A DNA stretch of 64,000 nt, taken from the NCBI GenBank assembly GCA_005789565.1, contig SXXL01000004.1:1-64000 (forward strand), written 5' to 3'. Source of the DNA: Bacteroidota bacterium. GTDB lineage: Bacteria; Bacteroidota; Bacteroidia; Chitinophagales; Chitinophagaceae. A program made the position numbers and the translations under genes. The notes below the pieces were generated by a model. It was not told the DNA's origin, did no database searches, and saw only the letters and a list, made by a program, of their open reading frames with translations. The stretch's first letter is position 1. Every line of letters begins with the position of its first letter. Below, in pieces: positions 8,967 to 17,059 of the stretch.

Positions 8967-9485
8967 ATGAAACTCCTCGTTATGACCCTTCTATCCACCC
9001 TGCTGCTCAGCGGCTCGATCTATGATTTTGAAGTGTCCGGACTGGATGGAGATCCGATCGCCTTCAAACAATTCAAAGGCAAGAAGATCCTGATCGTAAA
9101 CACTGCCTCTCGTTGCGGCCTGACGCCCCAGTACGAAGGATTGGAAAAACTCTATAAACAATACGGGAACAAGCTGGTAATCGTAGGATTTCCGGCCAAT
9201 AATTTCATGGGGCAAGAACCCGGCAGCAATGCCGAGATCAAGACCTTCTGCCAAAAGAATTATGGTGTAAGCTTTCCGATGGCCGAGAAAATTTCCGTGA
9301 AGGGGAATGACACCCATCCCCTGTACAAATACTTGAAAGACCAAGCCGAGAAAAAAGGAATGGACAACCCCGTTACCTGGAACTTCGGCAAATTCCTGCT
9401 CGATGAAAAAGGCGAACTGATCGCCACCTTCTCGCCTCGTACGGATCCGATGAGCGCCGAAATCACCAAGTGGGTTGAAAGATGA
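8967..9485 (+). CDS. Glutathione peroxidase-family thiol peroxidase, probably exported
   Basis: Members of this family reduce peroxides using thiols; bacterial cysteine versions usually take electrons from thioredoxin. The 172-residue protein has the peroxidatic Cys50 in NTASRCGLTPQYEG, Gln83 in PANNFMGQEPGS, and Trp138-Asn139 in VTWNFGKF, which together make the catalytic tetrad. A short hydrophobic N-terminus (MKLLVMTLLSTLLLSGS) suggests export to the periplasm. The last codons GTT GAA AGA TGA run straight into a heptamer repeat, so the final residues VER and the stop may have been supplied by that repeat. Confidence 0.93.
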   Translation: MKLLVMTLLSTLLLSGSIYDFEVSGLDGDPIAFKQFKGKKILIVNTASRCGLTPQYEGLEKLYKQYGNKLVIVGFPANNFMGQEPGSNAEIKTFCQKNYGVSFPMAEKISVKGNDTHPLYKYLKDQAEKKGMDNPVTWNFGKFLLDEKGELIATFSPRTDPMSAEITKWVER

Positions 9486-9590
9486 AGGATGAAGGATGAA
9501 GGGTGAAGGGAGTTGAAAGTTTAGGGATGAAAGTTGAAGGAGTTTGTATAGAAATGTTCATCCTTCACCCTTCATCCTTCACCCTTCCCC
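9478..9590. repeat. Heptamer repeat forming a long inverted repeat (copy A)
   Basis: The stretch begins in the last codons of the peroxidase gene as units of GAAGGAT/GAAGGGT repeated every 7 bp. A 19-nt arm at 9491-9509 is repeated perfectly in inverted orientation at 9562-9580, leaving a loop of 52 nt. It fills nearly all the space up to holB. The same heptamers recur after ricT at 12176-12249. Confidence 0.85.
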
Positions 9591-9602
9591 CTATATTCGC
9601 GT

Positions 9603-10811
9603 ATGCAATTCGCCCAAGTCATTGGCCAGGCTGCGCTGAAAGAAAAGTTGCGGGGGTTACAGGCACAAAATCGTATCAGTCACGCCCTGATGCTGGTGGC
9701 CAAAGAAGGCACCGGCGGACTACCCTTAGCCCTCTCCTTTGCCCAATACCTGGTCTGCGAAAAGGTTAGTCGGCAATCCCCCGAACCCTCCCTATTCGAC
9801 CCAACTGCTCCAACGCTTCAAACTTCTCAAACTGACTCTTGCGGCGTCTGCCCTCCCTGCAAAAAAGCCGCTGCCTTCGCCCATCCTGATATTCACTACT
9901 CCTTCCCCACGGTCAGCAGCAAGTCGATCGACAAACCTCGCTGCAGCGATTTCATGGTCGAGTGGCGGACCTTCTTGCAAGAGCAACCTTATGGGAATTT
10001 GTTTGATTGGATCGAGCGGATCAAGGAAAAAGAGAACAGTCAAGGGAAGATCACCACGTATGAGTGCGAAGACATCAATAAAAAACTCAGTCGAAAAAGT
10101 TTTGAGAGCCCCTTCAAGATCCTGATTCTCTGGATGCCGGAAATGTTGGAAAAAGAGGGCAACAAATTACTCAAGATCATTGAAGAACCTCCGGCCGATA
10201 CTCTTTTCATGCTCGTAACGGAAAACGAATCACTGGTTTTGCCTACGATCCACAGCCGGTGTCAGGTAATCCGACTGCCGATGCTGTCGGCCGGCGAGAT
10301 CGAAAACAACCTGGTGGAAAGAGAGGGTGCGTCTCCGGCATTGGCCAAACAATTGGCACAGCTGGCGGATGGTAATTTTCGCGAGGCCCAGCAACAACTC
10401 CAGCACACCGAGGAGGGCTGGCAGATCCGATTGCGGGATTGGCTGAACGCTATTTTACGGACGGGTCCGCTGGCGCAGGTAAAATGGGTGGAAGAGATCA
10501 GTAAACTCGGACGGGAGAAACAAAAACAATTCCTTCGATACGTCATTCATGTACTGGAGACGGCCATTCGCATGCAGGCGACGGGACAAATGCCGGCCGT
10601 AGGAGAGGAAGAGGCTGCCGTGGCCATCAAACTGAACCGATTGATCGGAATCGAGCAGCTGGAGGCATTGTCCCGAGAAATGAACAAAGCCACCTACTAC
10701 ATCGAACGGAACGCCCACGCCAAAATGCTGTTCCATGCCCTCACCCTGAGGGTCTATCATGTCATTCAGGACAAAGTCGTACTTTTGATGCCATCCGACA
10801 CCGACGAGTAA
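9603..10811 (+). CDS. holB: DNA polymerase III delta-prime-type subunit
   Basis: This is a clamp-loader subunit of the replicative polymerase. The 402-residue protein starts FAQVIGQAALKEKLRGL and keeps the RISHALML block. As expected for delta-prime, the Walker A is degenerate (KEGTGGLPLA). A zinc module is formed by C52, C80, C83 and C86 (DSCGVCPPC). The downstream EMLEKEGNKLLKIIEEPP and SRCQVIRLP blocks match the AAA+ lid and SRC motif. Residues about 61-78, just before the zinc cysteines, look like an insertion; the DNA there (9817-9833) is identical to a heptamer repeat found downstream of tatC. A TATATTCG box ends 3 nt before the ATG. Confidence 0.93.
   Translation: MQFAQVIGQAALKEKLRGLQAQNRISHALMLVAKEGTGGLPLALSFAQYLVCEKVSRQSPEPSLFDPTAPTLQTSQTDSCGVCPPCKKAAAFAHPDIHYSFPTVSSKSIDKPRCSDFMVEWRTFLQEQPYGNLFDWIERIKEKENSQGKITTYECEDINKKLSRKSFESPFKILILWMPEMLEKEGNKLLKIIEEPPADTLFMLVTENESLVLPTIHSRCQVIRLPMLSAGEIENNLVEREGASPALAKQLAQLADGNFREAQQQLQHTEEGWQIRLRDWLNAILRTGPLAQVKWVEEISKLGREKQKQFLRYVIHVLETAIRMQATGQMPAVGEEEAAVAIKLNRLIGIEQLEALSREMNKATYYIERNAHAKMLFHALTLRVYHVIQDKVVLLMPSDTDE
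9801..9838. repeat. Heptamer-repeat piece inside the holB coding sequence (copy E)
   Basis: TTCAAACTTCTCAAACT at 9817-9833 is the exact reverse complement of 52082-52098, part of the repeat between tatC and rpiB. It encodes residues around 72-77 in frame, in a Ser/Thr/Gln/Pro-rich loop ahead of the zinc module. Confidence 0.65.
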
Positions 10812-10972
10812 GGTGTGTCAGCAAAGCAGGAACGGGATCGGATAGTGTGCAGGACAGAAGCGATTGACAATCAACAGCATCGATTATTCTCTTCATAGGC
10901 CCCCTCGGCCCTTTCTTTTTCGACTACGCCTGTTGCTTTGCCTCGCCTGCTACCTGCCTTAAAAAGGTAAGC

Positions 10973-12178
10973 ATGGGCTGTTCCGGATGCAGTACAAAAA
11001 CAGGCGGTAAACCAAATGGGTGCCGCAGCAACGGCGGATGTAGTTCCGGTGGTTGCAACCGCATGAATGCCTACGACTGGTTGCACAACCTCCCGCTGGC
11101 CGATGATGCCTGTCGCGTCGTGGAGATCAGTTTCAGCCAAGGTACCCGAAAAGACTTTTATCGCAATCCAGCCTTGCAAGCCTTCGAAAAAGGCGACCAA
11201 GTGGCCGTCGAAGGCGTAAACGGATTTGATGTGGGAGAGATCTCCCTCACCGGTGAGATCGTGCGACTACAACTAAAGAAAAGAGGGGTCAAGGAAGATC
11301 AGGCCGATATGAAAAAGATCCTGCGTCGGGCCAGTGAACGCGACCTCGACCTCTGGAGACAAAACAAAGCCCGCGAACCAGAGACCGTCATCCGCAGCCG
11401 CGCCATCGCCAAACAACTGAAACTGAACATGAAGATCAGTCAGGTCGAAATGCAGGCCGACGGTCGAAAAGCAACCTTCTTTTACATCGCCGATAGCCGG
11501 GTCGATTTTCGGGAATTGATCAAGATCTATGCCAGCGAATTCAAAGTGAAAGTGGAAATGCGCCAGATCGGGGCCCGGCAGGAAGCCGGCAAGGTTGGTG
11601 GCATCGGCAGTTGCGGACGGGAACTCTGTTGCAGCACCTGGCTCACCGAATTCAAATCGGTCAACACCAACGCCGCCCGCTACCAGAACCTCTCGATCAA
11701 TCAGACCAAATTAAGCGGACAGTGCGGCCGACTCAAATGCTGCCTGAACTATGAGCTCGATACCTACCTCGATGCCCTGCAGCAGTTCCCCGACCATTGC
11801 GATGTGCTGCAAGTAGCCAAAGGCAATGCCTTTTTAGCCAAAAAGGATATTTTCAAAAACCTCATGTGGTATACACTGCCCGACAGCAACAAACAATATC
11901 CACTGAGCATTGAGCGCGTAAAAAAGATCAAAACCCTGAACCAACAAGGCGTGCGGCCCGAAGAACTCGAACCGGTAGAAGTCGTATCGACCAAACCCAA
12001 AGAAGCCGAACCGGAATTTGTGGAACTGGTGGGACAGATCAGTTTGCGCACCCTCGAAAAAGCCGATCGCAAACGCAAACAAAAGCAGCAACAAAAAAGA
12101 GGCCCTAACACACCCCGACAGAATTCATCCGACAACAACAATCGTCCGGATCAACCCAGAAGGCCGAGGAGCCGGTGA
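10973..12178 (+). CDS. ricT: PSP1-domain protein RicT (YaaT family)
   Basis: RicT is part of an iron-sulfur complex that, in Bacillus, adjusts RNase Y-dependent mRNA decay; in Bacteroidota it is a conserved single gene beside holB or gldH. The 401-residue protein starts with a Cys/Gly-rich stretch (residues 2-28), followed by the PSP1 domain with QIGARQEAGKVGGIGSCGRE and CCSTWL, and then a cysteine cluster LSGQCGRLKCCLNYE. These cysteines match the cluster ligands of the family. The C-terminus is a low-complexity Lys/Gln/Arg/Pro tail. The stop codon lies inside a heptamer repeat, so the tail may have been reshaped by it. Confidence 0.9.
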   Translation: MGCSGCSTKTGGKPNGCRSNGGCSSGGCNRMNAYDWLHNLPLADDACRVVEISFSQGTRKDFYRNPALQAFEKGDQVAVEGVNGFDVGEISLTGEIVRLQLKKRGVKEDQADMKKILRRASERDLDLWRQNKAREPETVIRSRAIAKQLKLNMKISQVEMQADGRKATFFYIADSRVDFRELIKIYASEFKVKVEMRQIGARQEAGKVGGIGSCGRELCCSTWLTEFKSVNTNAARYQNLSINQTKLSGQCGRLKCCLNYELDTYLDALQQFPDHCDVLQVAKGNAFLAKKDIFKNLMWYTLPDSNKQYPLSIERVKKIKTLNQQGVRPEELEPVEVVSTKPKEAEPEFVELVGQISLRTLEKADRKRKQKQQQKRGPNTPRQNSSDNNNRPDQPRRPRSR

Positions 12179-12249
12179 AGGATGAAGGGTGAAGGATGAA
12201 GGATGAAAGTTGAAGGATGAACTAACTCTGTACTCTTCATCGTTCAACT
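12176..12249. repeat. Heptamer repeat between convergent ricT and GH3 genes (copy B)
   Basis: Six or seven units of GAAGGAT/GAAGGGT/GAAAGTT run from the ricT stop to 12221. GTTGAAGGATGAA (12209-12221) pairs with TTCATCGTTCAAC (12236-12248) with one mismatch across a 14-nt loop. The right arm encodes the last residues VER and the stop of the convergent GH3 gene, just as copy A does for the peroxidase gene. Confidence 0.8.
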
Positions 12250-15170
12250 GACTTCAAGATCACATCCTGTATTCTACCTCGGATCGATAAGGAAGATAGT
12301 TTCCCATTATCCCGGGTGGGATGCACGCGATTCGACAGAAAAATATACACCAGCTCCTTTTCAGGGTCTACCCATACACAGGTTCCGGTGAAGCCTGTAT
12401 GTCCGAACGTAGCGGATGAACCCAATAACGATGGATACGGATCTCGACGCGACTTATTATCGCGTTCAGGCTTATCAAATCCCAAGCCCCGCCGACTGCC
12501 GTTGACCTGATAATTCGTAAAGAGCCGGATGGTTTCCGGCTTCAGGTATCGCTTCCCTTGGAAACGTCCGCCTTGCAAGAGCATCTGATATAAGATCGCC
12601 AGGTCGGATGCGTTTGAAAAAAGTCCGGCATGCCCGGCGACCCCACCAAACATGGAAGCGCCCTCATCGTGCACATCACCGCGCAGCGTTTGCTGACGAA
12701 AATGTTTTTCCGTCTCCGTCGGTACCAGGGCATTCACCGCAAAGCGCTCCCGCGGACGAAATCCCGTGGAGTACATGGCCAGGGGACGATAAAAATTCCG
12801 TTGCACGTATTCGTCTAAGGTCAGCCCGGACAATTGCTCCACGATCTTCCCTAAAAAAATAAAATCATTGTCGCTGTAGACATATTTACCCGGCGGACCC
12901 AACGGACTCTTGAGGATCCGTTGCATCAGGGTATCGGTCCAATCATCCCGCATATATAAACCCTCGGCTACCCGAACCGTAAATCCACTGCCCGGCATTC
13001 GCCGATAAATCGTCGGCAACGGTTCCCCGGTGATCGGATCGATGGTTTCTTTGTAAAAAGCGATGAAGGGAACCAAACCGGCCTGATGTAAGAGAATATC
13101 GCGTATCGTCAAGGCCGCCTTATCGGTTCCTTTTACCAGCGGTAAATAATCGGATAAGGGGGTGTTGAGGCGGACCAACCCTTTTTCATAAAGCTTCATG
13201 ATCGCCAGCGTGGTGGCCGAGATCTTAGTCACCGAAGCGAGATCGAAAATACTCTCGGTGGTCGTGGCCTGCGTCTGGCGGGCATCCATAAAACCATAGG
13301 CCTTGTCAAAGATGACTTCTCCACGGTGCACGGCCATTACCACACAACCGGGAAAAGCTCCCTCGCGGATCCCCTCGGCAACAATGGTATCAATTTCTTG
13401 CAAGCGAAAGGCTTTGGCTTCCCAGTCGTTCGGATCTAGGGCCGGATGCAGTCCAGCCCCCACCTCCAGCGCACATACCCGCACGGGCAACTGGCCCTTG
13501 GGACGAACATACCCCCGCAACAGGTTCATCGCCACGCGGCGAAAAGCCGCATCATCCTGATGACAGGCCAGCAATTGATCGGCTTCACAGAAATATGCAT
13601 TGGCCAACACATTTCCGAACGTGAGCGTGATCGTTCGTTTCCCATTCAGTTGCTTCGCCAGTTCGAGCACGGGACGCGACAGACCAAATTGATCCATCGG
13701 CTTGTTGGAGTAGTTGTGGATGCCGAGCAACACGAGATCATACTCGCCCGCAGCCCGGAAACGACGCAACAGGGAATCTACCCGCAGGCTATCCGCCTTC
13801 CCCGAAATATAATAGGTATGGGTCGAGTCGATCCCGATGGTACGCGTCAGTTCATTGGGTCCGCTTACCCCAACACCCACATACGCCACCTTTCCTTTTC
13901 GCAGTGTGCGGCGCATGACCCGGATGCCCCGGGGCGTAAACCATCCACCGCGATCGTTCAGTAAAACTATAGATTGTTCCGCCGCTTCGAGGCAGATGGC
14001 ATCGGTTTGACGGTTCAAGTCATTGACCAAATTAGTCGTGTCGATGATCGTACGCCGGTTCAAACCCAAGTCGTATTTGGCTGCCAACACTTTTCGGACC
14101 CTTCCATCCAGATCCGTTTGTTGAATGCGGCCCGCTTGAATGGCTTGCTGGATCATTTCGATCGACTCTTTCACATCGGCGGGTAAACAGAGCATGTCGT
14201 TTCCGGCCAGGATGGCTTCCACCGAGATCGTTCCGCCGGGAAAATACTTGGCCACCCCTTTCATCTCCAGTGCATCCGTAAAAACTAGTCCCTGATATTG
14301 GAGATCTTGCCGAAGTAATTGAGTGACGTTATTCTTGGAGATGGAGGTGGCAACGTTTTTGCCGGTGTCGATAGCAGGAATGGATAAATGCGCCACCATC
14401 ACGCTTCCGATACCGGCTTTGAACACGGCCCGAAAGGGCACCAGCTCCATCGAATCGAGTTGTGCTCTTGTCTTGAGAATGCGGGGAAGATCGTAATGGG
14501 AGTCGACATCCACGTCGCCATGCCCGGGGAAATGCTTAGCACAAGCCAGGATGCCGGCATCCTGCATGCCCTTCATGTAGGCAATGCCGAAACGGGATAC
14601 TTTTTCTTTGTCCTCGCCGAACGACCGGAAACCGATCACGGGATTATTGGGATTGTTGTTGACATCAACCACCGGGGCATAGTTCACGTGTATTCCAAGC
14701 CGCTTGCATTGTTGTCCCACCGCCAACCCCATCCGATACACCAATCCCTCATCGTTCATCGCCCCGAGCGTTAACTGATACGGGAATTTCTTCACGCTGT
14801 CGAGCCGCATGCCCAATCCCCACTCGCCATCGATGGTTACCATCAACGGGGTTTGGGCCAATTGCTGGTATTGGTTGGTGAGCAGGGCTTGTCGCACCGG
14901 CCCCCCCTGAAAAAAACAAAGTGCCCCCACGTTGTACTGCCGGATCTGCTGCACCACTTGCGCCACGTGATCGGGACCCAGATTGGAATGCGCCCGCACC
15001 ACCATCAATTGAGCGATGCGCTGATCCGGGGTAAGGCTGGAAAAAACGGAGTCGACCCACTGGTCACGATTCAGCCGACTCTGATAGTTGGTTTGTGCCG
15101 CGAGCTGAAAAAAAGATAAAAGACAAGGCAATAATCCGGTCAACAGCCAGCGATAAAAGCGGATAGACAT
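12237..15170 (-). CDS. GH3 beta-N-acetylglucosaminidase fused to a serine hydrolase (beta-lactamase fold)
   Basis: This 977-residue exported protein joins two cell-wall enzymes. After a signal peptide, residues about 35-380 form a NagZ-like glycoside hydrolase 3 domain with KHFPGHGD (212-219), the catalytic-dyad DSH (223-225) and the nucleophile in FTDALEMKG (Asp299). Residues 380-570 resemble the GH3 C-terminal domain. Residues about 590-977 are a class C beta-lactamase/D-Ala-peptidase-like domain with S646-V-T-K649, Y765-S-D-N768 and H924-T-G. The two together suggest trimming of peptidoglycan sugars and stem peptides during recycling. The fusion is known in Bacteroidota. It ends in heptamer repeat B. 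Confidence 0.9.
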   Translation of the reverse strand: MSIRFYRWLLTGLLPCLLSFFQLAAQTNYQSRLNRDQWVDSVFSSLTPDQRIAQLMVVRAHSNLGPDHVAQVVQQIRQYNVGALCFFQGGPVRQALLTNQYQQLAQTPLMVTIDGEWGLGMRLDSVKKFPYQLTLGAMNDEGLVYRMGLAVGQQCKRLGIHVNYAPVVDVNNNPNNPVIGFRSFGEDKEKVSRFGIAYMKGMQDAGILACAKHFPGHGDVDVDSHYDLPRILKTRAQLDSMELVPFRAVFKAGIGSVMVAHLSIPAIDTGKNVATSISKNNVTQLLRQDLQYQGLVFTDALEMKGVAKYFPGGTISVEAILAGNDMLCLPADVKESIEMIQQAIQAGRIQQTDLDGRVRKVLAAKYDLGLNRRTIIDTTNLVNDLNRQTDAICLEAAEQSIVLLNDRGGWFTPRGIRVMRRTLRKGKVAYVGVGVSGPNELTRTIGIDSTHTYYISGKADSLRVDSLLRRFRAAGEYDLVLLGIHNYSNKPMDQFGLSRPVLELAKQLNGKRTITLTFGNVLANAYFCEADQLLACHQDDAAFRRVAMNLLRGYVRPKGQLPVRVCALEVGAGLHPALDPNDWEAKAFRLQEIDTIVAEGIREGAFPGCVVMAVHRGEVIFDKAYGFMDARQTQATTTESIFDLASVTKISATTLAIMKLYEKGLVRLNTPLSDYLPLVKGTDKAALTIRDILLHQAGLVPFIAFYKETIDPITGEPLPTIYRRMPGSGFTVRVAEGLYMRDDWTDTLMQRILKSPLGPPGKYVYSDNDFIFLGKIVEQLSGLTLDEYVQRNFYRPLAMYSTGFRPRERFAVNALVPTETEKHFRQQTLRGDVHDEGASMFGGVAGHAGLFSNASDLAILYQMLLQGGRFQGKRYLKPETIRLFTNYQVNGSRRGLGFDKPERDNKSRRDPYPSLLGSSATFGHTGFTGTCVWVDPEKELVYIFLSNRVHPTRDNGKLSSLSIRGRIQDVILKSVER

Positions 15171-15228
15171 GGAATAAAATTACCGGATTTGCATAGAAAC
15201 CGCTTCTAAAAACGAGCGATAAATAGGT

Positions 15229-15236
15229 TATTTTTG
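15229..15236 (+). promoter_or_regulatory. -7 promoter box of mutL
   Basis: TATTTTTG matches TAnnTTTG exactly and ends 17 nt before the GTG start. No clear TTTG lies 19-21 nt upstream. Confidence 0.55.
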
Positions 15237-15253
15237 AACGCTAAATCCCCGCC

Positions 15254-17059
15254 GTGTCGAACACCATTCACGTTCTTCCCGATCACATCGCCAACCAGAT
15301 CGCAGCCGGCGAAGTGATCCAACGTCCGGCCAGCGCCGTCAAGGAGCTGTTGGAAAATGCCGTGGATGCGGAGGCCACCGAGATCCATCTCATTCTCAAC
15401 GATGCCGGGAAGGCCTTGGTGCAAGTGATCGACAACGGAAAAGGAATGAGTGCCGCCGATGCCCGTCTCTGTTTCGAACGACATGCCACGTCCAAGATCA
15501 ACCAGATCGACGACCTGTTTCAGATCCGGACCATGGGATTTCGCGGGGAAGCATTGGCGTCCATTGCGGCCGTTGCGCAAGTAGAACTCAAGACCCGCCC
15601 GGCCGACACCGAAGTAGGAACCCAACTCGAGGTGGCAAACAGCCGCATTGAAACCGAAGCACCCGTAGCCACCCCCGTGGGCACCAGCCTCGCCATGAAG
15701 AATCTTTTCTTCAATGTACCGGCCCGCCGCAATTTTTTGAAGAGCAATGCCGCCGAGATGCGACATATCCTGGAAGAGTTCACCCGCGTGGCCCTGGCCT
15801 TTCCCGACATTCGGTTTCAACTCACGGCCAACCATCAGCAACTCTATCAACTGGAACCGGGATCCTTGAAACAACGGATCGTGCAACTGCTGGGAAATCC
15901 CTATCAATCCAAACTGGTAGCCGTACAAGAACAAACCGACTACCTGAACATCCGGGGATTCGTCGGCAAACCCGAAACCGCGAAGAAAACCCGGGGCGAT
16001 CAATATTTCTTTGTCAACAACAGATACATCAAAAGCGCTTACCTGCACCATGCGGTCATGAGCGCCTATCAGGCATTGATCGCCAGCGATCAGTTTCCCT
16101 CGTATGTGCTGTTCATCGATCTGGATCCGGCACAGGTGGATGTCAATGTGCATCCGACCAAACAGGAGATCAAATTCGAGGATGAGAAGATCGTTTATGC
16201 ATTCGTGCAGGCCGCCATTCGTCATGCCCTCGCACAATTCAGCATCACGCCCACGCTGGATTTTGAGCTGGATGCCGGGATCCAATCCCTGTCCTCCATC
16301 CAACAACCCTTTACCGAAGAGAAAAAACAAGCTACGGCCGGAAGCCGACTGTTCAGCGGATTCACACAGGCACATCAAGCGCATCGGATCGAACGTTCGG
16401 CCGATAAACCCTGGGCAGGTCTTCCGATCCGGGAAGTCCCCTCCCCGGAAGCCCAACAACCCTCGCTCCTCCCAACATCGATCGATCTCGAGCACACCGT
16501 ACTGACACAATTGTTACAGACATACATCATCCTGCCGCTACCAGACGGTTACCGGCTCCTACACCAGCAACGGGCCCACGAACGGATCCGCTATGAAAAA
16601 CTATTGGCGGCAGATGCCCAAAAACCGATCGCCTCGCAACGAAGCATGTTCCCCGTGACCATTGAGCTAAATGCCTCCGAGGCAACTCTGCTGGACGAAT
16701 TGTTGCCGGAGCTCCAAGAGCTGGGCTATCTAATCGAGCCCTTCGGAAAGCATACCTACGTGGTACAAGGCACCCCGGCCGACCTGGACAGCGGGGAAGA
16801 ACAGCAAACCATCCACTGGTTATTGGAGCAATACAAGTACCTGGCAATAGAATTGAAACTACCCAAGAAAGAGTCTCTCCTTCGAACCCTGGCACGTCAA
16901 CAGGCCATCCGAAGCGGACAAATGCTGACCGAACGCGAAATGCGCGAACTCGTGCAGGAACTCCTTCAATGCAAACAGGGAAATGTGAGTCCAGACGGAC
17001 ACCCCACCTATCTCGAATTCCGGTCAGGACAGCTCAACAAGCTTTTTGGATTTCAGTAA
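15254..17059 (+). CDS. mutL: DNA mismatch repair protein MutL
   Basis: MutL couples mismatch recognition to strand removal. The 601-residue protein has the GHKL ATPase motifs ELLENAVDA (31-39), DNGKGM (60-65), ATSKI (78-82) and GFRGEALASI (95-104), then NVPARRNFLKS, and a C-terminal dimerisation domain. The start is GTG; initiation there gives the conserved IHVLPDHIANQIAAGEV. In endonuclease-type MutL the C-terminus carries DQHA-x2-E-x4-E. Here the matching segment reads HQQRAHERIRYE from residue 437, with His in place of the first Asp, and the usual CPHGRP region reads SPDGHP. Nicking activity is therefore doubtful. It overlaps the convergent dacB by 7 bp. Confidence 0.96.
   Translation: MSNTIHVLPDHIANQIAAGEVIQRPASAVKELLENAVDAEATEIHLILNDAGKALVQVIDNGKGMSAADARLCFERHATSKINQIDDLFQIRTMGFRGEALASIAAVAQVELKTRPADTEVGTQLEVANSRIETEAPVATPVGTSLAMKNLFFNVPARRNFLKSNAAEMRHILEEFTRVALAFPDIRFQLTANHQQLYQLEPGSLKQRIVQLLGNPYQSKLVAVQEQTDYLNIRGFVGKPETAKKTRGDQYFFVNNRYIKSAYLHHAVMSAYQALIASDQFPSYVLFIDLDPAQVDVNVHPTKQEIKFEDEKIVYAFVQAAIRHALAQFSITPTLDFELDAGIQSLSSIQQPFTEEKKQATAGSRLFSGFTQAHQAHRIERSADKPWAGLPIREVPSPEAQQPSLLPTSIDLEHTVLTQLLQTYIILPLPDGYRLLHQQRAHERIRYEKLLAADAQKPIASQRSMFPVTIELNASEATLLDELLPELQELGYLIEPFGKHTYVVQGTPADLDSGEEQQTIHWLLEQYKYLAIELKLPKKESLLRTLARQQAIRSGQMLTEREMRELVQELLQCKQGNVSPDGHPTYLEFRSGQLNKLFGFQ

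Noticed and set aside
10890-10925. A possible terminator after holB (GGCC ... GGCC with a T-rich tail).
   Set aside because: The stem is only about 4 bp and the arms do not extend, so I do not call it.
10871-11200. A minus-strand frame of 109 residues across the ricT start.
   Set aside because: It is antisense to the Cys-rich start of ricT and has no support.
15206-16510. A 434-residue open frame on the minus strand opposite mutL.
   Set aside because: It is antisense to the well-supported mutL, with no motif of its own.
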